Position numbers and translations under genes: made by a program. Below the pieces are notes generated by a model. It worked only from the letters and a program-made list of their open reading frames with translations, was not told the origin of the DNA and ran no database searches. 64,000 nt of DNA from Xestospongia muta (Eukaryota > Porifera > Demospongiae > Haplosclerida > Petrosiidae). Shown here one piece after another: positions 1-11,900 of this stretch; the stretch's first letter is position 1, and every line of letters starts with the position of its first letter. The DNA is taken from the NCBI GenBank assembly GCA_963693285.1, contig OY848924.1, positions 2,036,144-2,100,143 of the forward strand. Reading direction: 5' to 3'.

Positions 1-400
1 TCTTGTCATTCACTATTTCTCCTACTGCTCCTCTGTTTGGGACCCACCCGTATCTTCCACTAATGCTGAAATTCTTGAGAAAACCCAACACTGCTCTAAA
101 AATGTGCTCTCATAACCGGACAATGATTACTCATCTCTTCTCTCAACTTTTAACCTTCTGACCCTCTCAACTCGTTGCTCTATTTTCAAATTATTTCTTC
201 TCTATAAAATCACTAACAATCTCATCTAATTTCCCTCCCCTATTTTCATTCACAAGCCTCTGCCAAGTTATGCTTCTCGTCACTTTGATCCTCTCACTTT
301 TACTATCCCTTTTTTCACTCATCTGCCTCACAAAAGTCATTTGTCCCTTCTGTTCTCTCTCTGTGAAACTCACTTCCTTATCATGTAAAATGTAGCTCAT
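1..400 (+). mobile_element. Decayed 3' end of a non-LTR (CR1/L2-like) reverse transcriptase
   Basis: The plus strand translates, with stops, into the pattern typical of the C-terminal end of LINE reverse transcriptases: a segment with SVWDP near base 35, then a stretch on the 'lekvQ' theme, then LNLLTLSTRCS and a Phe/Leu-rich run before a Pro-rich part. At least two in-frame stops interrupt it (about 113 and 232), so it is a dead fragment. The catalytic part would lie left of the window. Family assignment rests on pattern recall only. Confidence 0.55.
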
Positions 401-503
401 CTTTAATCACTTTTAAATCTAAAATAAATATGCTTCTTTACAAACCATCAACTCACCATCAGTTATCACACTAAAACTTATCATATACAATCAGCGTCTG
501 CTG

Positions 504-598
504 CTCATAGTACATTTAGTATTTGAATATATGGATCAAGACTTAGATAGCTGTATTAGACACTCATTACTTAGAGGACAGATGAACAAACAATTAAA
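504..598 (+). pseudogene. CDK4/6-like kinase exon remnant, frameshifted
   Basis: Near-identical to the intact exon at 45919-46057: it encodes the hinge region (LVFEYMDQDLDSCIRHS, comparable to LVFEHVDQDL of CDK4/6). Relative to the intact copy one base is missing in the stretch GAGGACAGATGAAC (GAGGACTAGATGAAC in the other), which breaks the frame. The GTAAGT donor at 599 is kept. The 5' part of the exon is missing, and the upstream sequence does not match the other copy. Confidence 0.7.
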
Positions 599-689
599 GT
601 AAGTAATGACAGGGGCAAAGGGAAAGAGGGTGAAAGAAATGTGTCTGTATCTCTTAATATGATATTGCTAGTCTGATATCTATATTAGA

Positions 690-2762
690 CTTGACCACTA
701 ATGATTTTATGTTAATTGTTATTTGTATTTTGTGTTATTTTTCTAACAGATATCTCAGCAATATGGCATCATATGATTCCACATCTACAAATTCCTCTTC
801 ATATTTCAATGTTCCTAATATTCAAAGTCGTCTTGTCCCATTTAAACAATTAAGGGAGAGAACACACAGAAAATCAGAAGAAACTCCTCCTCCCTCAACA
901 TTGCAGCAACAGGAGACAACACAGCTTATTTCAGTACCCAGACGTAAATGTCCAGGATCCTATAACTACATCTCAAGATCTCCAGTACCAGGACGAACAG
1001 AACCTGAGAACCATACACAGCAAAGGTCACGTCCATCTAGTTTCCATAGAGAAGATTCATTAAAGTTAATTGAACTTCGATATTAAGATATTCGATATTA
1101 AGAGCCATCAGAATCACAGCCAACTATTGAACAAAAACCAGTTCCAAAACTACATACTAAGGTACCAGGTAGAGGTTCTATATCAATAACATAGGTATCT
1201 GAAATGGGTCCATATGAGTCTGATCCTCCCAGTCTCATACCTATACTAGATTTGGCAACTGATGATTTTATGTCAATATGACATCATTATGTAGGAGATA
1301 ATGAAGAAGATACTAAAGAGAAAACAGTATGTTATGTAATGTAAAGTGTATCCATTCATTATTCCATCAATTTAATCATCTATTAATTTATGTATCTTTT
1401 GACATAGTTGGATATAAATGAAATATCTACTTGTGGTCTACTGGGAGAACGAGAATCAACTCCAGAGACACCCAACTTTGAAATACCTGGTTTATCATTT
1501 AATGAAGTGAGGATTTTCATAAAGTAATCTCATTATTATTGTGTTCACTATCTGTATAGACTCAAGATGAATTACATCATATTACATCATCAACAGAAAA
1601 GAGAATACCTCCTGATAAACCTCCAAGGTAAAGAAAAATCTGACTACAATTAATGCAATAATTAATTACATTTTGTTCATTTTTCTAAGATAGAAAGAAA
1701 AGTGCTCCTGTAACTGAGTCTCCTCCCATTTTCCATCATTATGAACGACGTCAAACTTCGCCAGAATTACCTAGATCTGTATCCTCTGTATCTTTCCAGT
1801 CATCATCTTCAGAGAGAAGAAAAATCTAAAGGATTACTTGGTACAATCAGATGTGTAAGTTTACATTTATAATAACTTTACTTGTACCACTTTGTAAAGT
1901 ATGTAAGAGAACACAATAAGTTAATCTCTGTATATCTCTGTATATTCTTTGTATATCTCTGTATATCTCTGTTCGAATTTAATTATCAAATGACATGTCT
2001 CATATACAATAGATTGATGTGTAATTTTACTTTATTTACAGTCAGGAATTTCCAAATCAAAATTACCTCCTCTTTAAATGTGAGTTTCACACTCTACTTT
2101 TTCTTTCTCTCATACACAGTTAATGTATTATCTCTATAGCAACTACATGACATCTTTAAAGATAAAACTATAGACCCTAATATCAGAGATGATGCAGGAT
2201 ATACTGCTCTTCATTGGTATGTACAGAAACCACGAAGAGATCGTCACAAGTTACTACTACTGTGTCTTCAAAGTGGGTGTGGCTTTGATATTGATGCAAG
2301 AGATTACTTGGATAATACTCCATTACACATTGCAGCTGAGGTAAGTTTTAAAAGAATTAAGTCTCTTGTGAGACCAATTATATTTTTAATTGATCAGTAT
2401 ATTATACATGTACATGTAAAAGTTGAGTTTTCTCCAACTTATTGTTTTTTATAGTAATCATGAAACTAACTTACTTTATTTAGAAAAATGACTATTTGTA
2501 TGGCAAAATTCTTGTTGCATTAGGAGCTGATATATCAGTAAAGAACTATCAAGAACTAACACCTAGAGATTTAGCAAAACAGGGTCAACTCTTAGAGCTA
2601 CTAAGTCAATTTCCAGAACCTTTGGTCAATGAGTCTCTATCATTAGCATCATTACCTCAGGAGCTAGAATCATTAAATGTTGATGAGTTAAAGAATGAGA
2701 TTATTGGACCTCTTTTGGTACCAGAGAGAATATCTGGTTTAGGTTACCCTAACCCTAATTAA
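690..2762 (+). pseudogene. iPLA2-type (PLA2G6-like) N-terminal and ankyrin exons, probably broken
   Basis: Several exons can be seen. A Ser/Pro/Gln-rich exon runs from about 750 (acceptor TTCTAACAG) with a possible start at 762. Its frame carries stops at 1084, 1099 and 1192 and yet keeps reading as similar low-complexity protein, so it looks decayed. More Ser/Pro-rich pieces lie at about 1415-1500 and 1690-1830. Two cleaner exons follow: 2140-2340 (67 codons, ankyrin: GYTALHW and DNTPLHIAAE) and 2484-2762 (KILVALGADISVKN, then ELTPRDLAKQG, then a stop). The last ankyrin plus the following segment match the layout just before the patatin domain in group VI phospholipase A2 (family knowledge). 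No patatin core (GGGxxG or GTSTG) is found downstream. A generic ankyrin gene is the alternative. Confidence 0.55.
2140..2340 (+). CDS. Ankyrin exon of iPLA2-like gene
   Basis: This is a phase 0-0 exon of 67 codons between acceptor TCTCTATAG and donor GTAAGT. It reads as two ankyrin halves, GYTALHW and DNTPLHIAAE, separated by a longer basic loop (QKPRRDRHK). It has no internal stop. It joins in frame to the exon starting at 2484. Confidence 0.7.
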
Positions 2763-3123
2763 CCATAAAGGAGATATAGGTTGGACTGTCATGATGTTAT
2801 CATAACTAATATTAGACTCAATATGGCTATGAGAGTGAAATACATTGTATATAGTTGATATTGCTTGACAGGTTGCCCTATTAAACTACAACAGTTGTGA
2901 AACCTACATGTATTAGATGTAAATTGTATTTAGCCTTGTGGTTGTTGATTTTTCTTGAAGCTTTCTATGTCAGGGTCACTGTATAATAGCTACTACTTGT
3001 GGTCTCTGTTACTACTACTTGTTATAATGATGAATTCCTGGTAGGACTAACCCCTACTTGTACTGCTACATTGTTGTTGATATAATTAGCTATTGTTTAA
3101 CTCACTCTCTCTCTCTCTCTTTA

Positions 3124-3971
<848 letters not shown>

Positions 3972-4226
3972 TAAGTAACAAAGTATAAATTGATAACTTA
4001 ATGGATAGATGGATATTTGAAGATGTGTAGTAATCACTTACACACACACACATTGATCAATGTTAACTTAATGTACTGATGTTACTAGGTGGATTACCAC
4101 AGACACCTCACCTTAGTCACTGACATATAATATATTTCCTGAACTTCAATAGAACTCTAAAATACTGTTATGTGTACTATTGATATAAGAAGTTCATAGT
4201 CTCAAAGTATTTCATGATGATGTACT

Positions 4227-4646
4227 ACCGTAAGGGTACAAATTTTTGTGGGGGATTTAATTTCGTTGTGTCCATGGGTTGTTGTTTTAAGATGAAATTA
4301 AACTTTTATTCCACTGACACATAATCACGTGATAATGGCTACTGCAAAGGGATAATGTTGGTTTCTTCTTTCTTTTTTACACTGAAGTACTTCTCCATCA
4401 ACTGGCTCCCAGATTTTCTTGTATATAATAAATTTTATGGTACCCTCTCACCATGGATTCATAGTAATAGCTAGCTATGTTTCGCGAAAATCACGCTTCT
4501 GTTCACAACACGTGTCTGATACCACACCCATTAATTAATACCTTTCACCTACTAAACACAAAATTTATTACCCACGAAATTTAAATAATAAAGCAACATT
4601 TTAAAAATATGAAAAAATAACCCTCAAAAATTAGTACCCTTATGGT
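4227..4646. mobile_element. MITE with TIRs of about 22 bp
   Basis: The left end reads ACCGTAAGGGTACAAATTTT and the right end is its near-perfect reverse complement (AAAATTAGTACCCTTATGGT). The element is about 420 bp and codes for nothing. The same element sits at the same place in the duplicate (48496-48887), so it inserted before the segment was duplicated. Confidence 0.75.
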
Positions 4647-4900
4647 TATGTTCCTTTATCCTTTGAAAGACTGTGGAAACACTTTGTGGATGACTGGAAT
4701 GTTTAATTATATTCATGACATAGTTAATTGTATTCACATGTACACAAACTTCCAAATATGGTCATGAGCTGGGCAATAGTTCCTTCTTCCTTAGTTATAA
4801 ATTATTGTCTATGTAAACTGTGTTCAGTTATGTCCATGTAGGATGTTTGATAATATAACATTGTTAGTTTATATATTACATGATCTCTTATTTACTATAG

Positions 4901-5193
4901 ATTAGTGAGTCAGAGACAACTGCTGACAAATTTGCTATCTCATGTCAGAAATATCGTGATCCTATTCCTTTCTTTCATTTCAATCCTCAACTAATAGAGG
5001 GTGTGTCTTCTGGAGAGATTGATGACTGGAAAATAGTGGAACTAATACTACAAACAAAACAATACTTAGCTAGTCAAGTTAGTACTATTTTATATATTCT
5101 AGTTATATGTCACTATTGTAGGATGTACAAGATAAACTTGACCAACTAGTTCAACTCTTTAAACATCTTGTTGATCAATCTACTCATCAATAA
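4901..5193 (+). CDS. C-terminal exons of an iPLA2 (group VI phospholipase A2-like), open copy
   Basis: Exon 4901-5077 (59 codons, phase 0) and exon 5122-5193 (23 codons plus TAA) are separated by a 44-bp intron (GTTAGT...TTGTAG). The reading has FFHFNPQL, then EIDDWKIVELILQTKQYL, then a final helix LDQLVQLFKHL. This matches the end of PLA2G6-type enzymes, where a (Y/F)FRxNPQL motif precedes an acidic helix and a short C-terminal helix (family knowledge). No catalytic residues lie here. The CDK exon immediately upstream ends in phase 2 and cannot join in frame. This part may belong with the ankyrin exons at 2140-2762, the catalytic core having been lost. Confidence 0.65.
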
Positions 5194-5649
5194 AGACACT
5201 ACATTAGATAACTACTCATTGCTGTTAGTAAATGTGTTATAGAAAATTATTAGACAATTACTGAATGATGTTGTATATTGTTTTAATGAAATATTGTAGT
5301 TATGTAATTGTGGATTACTTCAGATTTTATGTTATTGATATAATAATAGAGAATTAATTTGTCATGTATTCTAACAATAAAAAGATTAACAAAAACAGCA
5401 GCAACCATAACATAACAAACTAAGTGCTAGACTCTCTAAGTTTTAAGTATATTCATTAACCAGCTATATTAAGGAAATATATGTAGAGGCAAATATAAAA
5501 AGTAAAAAAATGTAGAAGGCTGGAGACTAAGTAGGTGGAGTTAAGTCTGCAGTACATAAAAAAGTAAAGAAATTTGTCATATACAGTAGATTACATAATT
5601 ATAACATCATTAAAGACTCAGTTATACAAATATTAATTATCTAATATAA
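5194..5649. other. Convergent intergenic stretch
   Basis: AT-rich spacer between the tail of the plus-strand iPLA2 fragment and the last CARD exon of the minus-strand gene. An AATAAA-type signal occurs on the plus strand near 5378 (AACAATAAAAAG). The part nearest 5650 is repeated downstream of the second CARD exon (7530-7767). I see no coding sequence. Confidence 0.5.
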
Positions 5650-5981
5650 TTATAGTGTTGTATGATAAAATGTCTCACTTTCTAGTTGACTTTTCATTGT
5701 TGTACCAATGTCCTTTAACTCCTGGTACTGCTTTAGAAGGAAATCACAAAGAGCTTTTAAAAACTTAATTCCTTTTTCATCAACCTGTTGTTGTAGTTCA
5801 TTAACTACTTTATTTGCTTTGTCATAATCATCACCACTCATATTTTCTACATATTTCTTAACATTTAATGATATCAATCTAGCAGTAACAAGCCGGTTAA
5901 CAATGAACATGGGTTTAGCTTGAATGGCTTCACAAATATCAGCAAAGTAATCCAGAAATATTTCTGATGGATCAATAGTGT
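5650..5981 (-). CDS. CARD-like last exon 1 (distal)
   Basis: The exon enters in phase 1 after acceptor TTTTATAG and ends with TAA at 5650-5652, giving about 110 residues. It reads ICEAIQAKPMFIVNRLV, then ISLNVKKYVENMSGDDYDKA, then FLKALCDFLLKQYQELKDIG. The spacing fits a six-helix CARD: a first amphipathic helix, a 'lteeeyekI'-like middle, and a closing F(L)xxLxxxxxxxLxxxG helix (family knowledge). It duplicates the exon at 7768-8099 with the same length. A Death-fold other than CARD is possible. Confidence 0.55.
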
Positions 5982-8900
5982 CTATAAAATGTAACAATAA
6001 AAGGAAATATAACTGAATTAAAGAGCAGTTAGTAAACAATGTAGAAGAGAGGTAGTTAATTAATATATCTTAATATCTCATGATCTCAGTAATCAAATAC
6101 AACTCTAAGTAGTCTACTTATCAACATATATAAACTACTTATGTCAACTATAACAATCTAGACTATAAATAACTCTATACAAACACAATCATCACATACA
6201 TTATATGTAGTGTTTATTATTTAGGTGTCTTATATTACCTTGTTGTGTAGTATCACTAGGGAGAGTATCTGCTTTGTGTTCACTTGATAGTTCATTAGTA
6301 GAATGTTGCTATTGGATACAGGATATAACTGATAATATATGAGGTGTAAAGTATTGTAGTATTACAATACATAATATTGATGATGTAACTATTGTTTATA
6401 TTATTGATAAGATTGGAGGTGAGGAATTACAATGTAATTGTTAGTAGTAATTATTGTCACATAGTGAAACTATCAATCTATCTATGTCAAACTTAGAAAT
6501 GCTTCTAAGAACCCACAACCACAAAGAATGCTCCTTGGGTGTGGGTGTGGCTGTTCAGTTGGATGGTGAGATGCCAGAAACTACTTTTTGTATTATCAGG
6601 AACACATCACTTCAACAATTGATATTTCTCATTTTGTGAATAGATCAGACACCCTTTCTGACATTAAACTAGTGAGTGTCCAGAATGAAACTACACAATT
6701 TACAGAAACCAAATGATCTGACTAGTATGAATACCTCCTAATAACTGAAATAAGCTATCTATGTTAAGAGCTAGTCACTGACAAGACTAATTACTGTGTT
6801 ATTATTGAACTGTTGTTAATGACCCTGGCTAATTATCAAGTATAGTCACTATAGCTGTGATATTTTTTTAAATTTTATTGCATTAAAGTTCAGCTCCTAA
6901 TACCTCCTAATAAATGAAATAAACTATTTATGTTAAGAGCTAGTCACTACATGACAAGACTAATTACTGAGTTATTATTGAATTGTTCCTAATGACCCTA
7001 GCTTATTATAAAGTGTAAACTCTATAGCTTTGATTTGTTTTTAAATTTTACTGTGCTAAGGATCAGCTGGAAAACTTACTATCATAGCTATAAATTATCT
7101 ATCAGTAATTTTACTTATTATAGTGACTTTGTAATAGTGTCTGGTACTTTGAATTACATGTACATCCTAACACTTGTAACAAATCAAATTTGTTAAAGAC
7201 TACAATTAATACAATCTATTACATAAATGTATAAATCATACCTGATATTCCATTGATAAGTTGTCAGTGATATAGACTTCAGTTGAATCAACAGTGCTTG
7301 ATTTCCTAGCATGTTCTATAGAATATTGAGTACAAAAAAGTGACAATTATATGATAGGCTAAATGTTGTAACAAATGTTTGTTTCATATACTAATATGTA
7401 TTGAAGTTGTCAACTGTAATGTCAGTAAACCATAAGTCAATCACACTACTGTTCTAAGGAGAGGAACTGATTACTAATCAATAAGCAAATTTTCAATACT
7501 AAAGCAACTTAGTATGGTAGAAACCATAACATAACAAACTAAGTGTCTAGACTCTCTAAGGTTTAAGTATATTTATTAACCAGCTATATTAAGGAAATAT
7601 ATGTAGGGGCAAATATAAAAAGTAAAAAATGTAGAGGACTGGAGACTAAGTAGGCGGAGTTAAGCCTCCAGTACATAGAAAGTAAAGACATTTGTCATAT
7701 ACAGTAGATTACTCAATTATAACATCATTAAAGACTCAGTTATACAAATATTAATTATCTAATATAATTATAGTGTTGTATGATAAAATGTCTCACTTTC
7801 TAGTTGACTTTTTATTCTTGTACCAATGTCCTTTAACTCCTGGTACTGCTTTAGCAGGAAATCACAAAGAGCTTTTAAAAACTCAATTCCTTTTTCTTTA
7901 ACCTGTCGTTGTAGTTCATTAACTACTTTATTTGCTTTGTCGTAAGCTTCACCACTCATACTTTCTACATCTTCTTTAAAATTGAATGATATGAACTTAG
8001 CTGAAAAGATTCGATTAACAATGGGAAGAGGCTTAATTTCAATGGCATCACAAATATCAGAAAAGTATTCTTGAAATATTTCTGATGGATCAATAGTGTC
8101 TATAAAATGTAACAATAAAAGGAAATATAACTGAAATAAAGAGCAGTTAGTAAACAATGTAAAAGAGAAGTAGTTAATTAATATATCTTAATATCTCATG
8201 ATCTTAGTAATCAAATACAACTCTAAGTAGTCTATTTATCAACATATATAAACTACTTATGTCAACTATAACAATCTAGACTATAAAATAACTCTATACA
8301 AACACAATCATCACATACATTATATGTAGTGTTTATTATTTAGGTGTCTTATATTACCTTGTTGTGTAGTATCACTAGGGAGAGTATCTGCTTTGTGTTC
8401 ACTTGATAGTTCATTAGTGGAATGTTGCTATTGGATACAGGATATAAGTGATAATATATGAGGTGTAAAGTATTGTAGTATTACAATACACAAGATTGAT
8501 GATGTAATTATTGTTTATATTATTGATAAGACTGATTTAGAATGTATATAATTGTTAGTAGTAATTATTGTCACATAGTGAAACTATCAATCTATCTATG
8601 TCAAACTTAGGAATGCTTCTAACAATGATCTATTGATGTTCTATGATGTTCTATTGATAAAGAATGCTTCATCAGTGTGGCTATTCAGTTGCATGGCGAG
8701 ATGCCAGAAACTACTTTTTGTATTATCAGGAACACATTACTTCAACAATTGAGATTTTTCATTTTGTGAATAGATCAGACATCCTTTCTGACATTAAACT
8801 AGTGAGTGTCTGAAATCAGGACTACAAAGTTTACAGGAAGCAAATAATCTGATTAGTAAGAATACCTCCAAATTACTGAAATAAGCTATTTATGTTAAGA

Positions 8901-11900
8901 GCTAGTTACTGACAACATAAATTACTGTGTTATTATTGAACTGTTGCTAATGACCCTGGTTTATTATCAAGTGTAGGCCTATAGCTTTGATTTACTTTTA
9001 AATTTTACTGTGTAAAATTTATAAATCATCCATCATAATTTCTATTTACTTATTATAGTGACTTATAATAGTGTCATGTACCTTGAATTACATGTATATC
9101 CTAACACTTTTAACAAATCAAATTTATTAATGACTACAATTAATACAATCTATTATATAAATGTATAAATCATACCTGATATTCCATTGATAAGTTGTCA
9201 GTAATATAGACTTCAGTTGAATCAACAGTGCTTGATTCCTTTGGATGTTCTATAGAATATTGAGTAGAATAAAGTGACAATTATATGATAGGCTAAATGT
9301 TGTAGCAAATGTTTGTGTCATATACTAATATGTATTGAAGTTGTCAATTGTAATGTCAGATCAGTTAATCACATTACTGTTCTAAGGAGCGGAACTGATT
9401 ACTGACCAATAAACAAATTTTCAAGACTAAAGCAATTTACTATAGTTATACAGTTTAGTATGGTTTATACTTTTTTATCAAACCTTGTGCCCATGGCATT
9501 CTGTTCAATAAATCCTTTATATTGGTATATAATCTATACTTGTTAAATTACATGAGTATATAGTATGTAATGGGAGCCCTACTTCTGTATCAAATGCAGT
9601 AAATACGTTAATTTTTTTGAAGGAAATATAAAAAGTATTTCTCTAATCTATATATTATCCATGAACTATTGTGTAATACAAAGGTTGAGTAATGTGGACT
9701 TACCATCAATTTGTTCATCAATTGTGTTTTTGTCTGTTTGTGTTATATGTCCTATAATAACAATATATAACAATTAATGAAAATATTTAAATATAACAGT
9801 AGCAGCTATTAAAGTAACATTATTATTATATTATAAAGTATTACTTGTAAGCTATTCCTTCACTCAATGAACAGCTAAATCATTGAAATTATAACTAAAC
9901 ATACAGGTATCCCTATATTTTCAATTTCCTTTAAGATTATTAACTAATTAAGTAACATCATCAGTTAACTCAAATCTACACACAGATATATTTATATTGA
10001 TATACCAATGACATTACTCTCTTGTTGTTCTTGGGCATACTTCTTAATTTTAGGCAAATCATCTAATGTTGCATAAAATAAAGGAATTATATTAAAATAA
10101 GTTAAATATTAGATACATAGAAATCAAACACAACATGTATTCCACAACACTTTTTTATGAACATAATTAAACTACATTAGCTTCATTTACTTTTCAAAGA
10201 AGATAGACAATTATAAAATATTTGATCATATTTAAAAAAATTATATAGCATTGTATGTGTTATCAATTGAAAATAAATTCCTCATGTAATAATGTTAGAA
10301 ACGTAACATGTAAATAATTATTTTTAGCTAAAAGATCAACTAATTTGTTGCCATTACCTGAATTAAAGTTACTACCATGCTTATGTTTACGAGAGCCTGG
10401 ATTGGTTTCTATAGAAACAGACAACATAACATATCATAACTCAAAATACAAGTATAAAAGTGAGTTAAAATAGTGTATAAAATTATCTGTAAATATAGAT
10501 ATTATAATTTAACAAGTCTGTATGTGTGGCACTTAAAATAATCTACCTAATTGAACATCATCTGTGATATCAGATTGTTTGAGCTTCTTTGATGTTGAAG
10601 GGGAAATAGATATCTTACGCTTAGCAAGAGCTGAGTATAGATAAAATCAAGTCATTGTATAAACAAAATTAAAGCTTTATATAACACTGTGACATCATAA
10701 TTAAAACAAAGCACACTCACTACCTATTTAGTAAAATTAGCTATATTTCATAAGATGTGGTTATTGTTGATAGGACATGAATTAAAATGATATAATTATA
10801 ATATATCCTTTCTATAATATATAGGTACTGTTTCTAGACCACACTCCTAAATATTCTAAAACAAAGTGCACATTCTACTAAACCTCCACTTGATTTTGTC
10901 ACTAATTAATTAACTTTCATGTACCAGACTCAGATAAAAGTTGCATGTTCCTTACTCTATTGTGTAGCTATGGGAAGCTCAAGCTAATATGTAAAAATAT
11001 ATATACTGTCCTGTTCCATGACAGTTAAAGATGATATGATATTAGTGATTTTGTAACATGTTTAAGAATTGATATATCTTAATTTCTCATGATCTCAGTA
11101 ATCAAATACAACTCTAAGTAGTCTACTTATCAACATATATAAACTACGTATGTCAACTATAACAATCTAGACTATAAAATAACTCTATACAAACACAATC
11201 ATCACATACATTATATGTAGTGTTTATTATTTAGGTGTCTTATATTACCTTGTTGTGTAGTATCACTAGGGAGAGTATCTGCTTTGTGTTCACGTGATAG
11301 TTCATTAGTAGAATGTTGCTATTGGATACAGGATATAAGTGATAATATATGAGGTGTAAAGCATTGTAGTATTACAATACACAAGATTGATGATGTAACT
11401 ATTGTTTATATTATTGATAAGACTGGAGGTGAGGAATTACAATGTAATTGTTAGTAGTAATTATTGTCACATAGTGAAACTATCAATCTATCTATGTGAA
11501 ACTTAGGAATGCTTCTAAGAACCACGACCTCAAAGAATGTTTCATGGGTGTGGCTACATATAGTGATATAACTGCTCAGTTGGCCTGTTCATTGAGATCT
11601 GCCATCTTGCCTGTGAATATACTACATGCTCTATCACACATTAAACTATTGAGTGTCTGGACATAATACTATACAGTTGACAAAATACAAGTGATGTGCT
11701 TAGCAAGAATAGCTCCTATTAACCAAATGAAGTTATTATGTTAATAGCTACTCACTGGCAAAAAGGAATAACCCTTAATATTTTAACAAATTAAATTTGT
11801 TAATGATTACAATTAATACAATCTACTATATAAAAGGATAAATCATACCTGATGTTCCATTGATAAGTTGTCAGTAATAGAGCCTTCAGTTGAATCAGGA

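Noticed and set aside
6454..6639. 61-codon plus-strand frame
   Set aside because: Lies in a duplicated intron; the partner copy at 8590 is not open.
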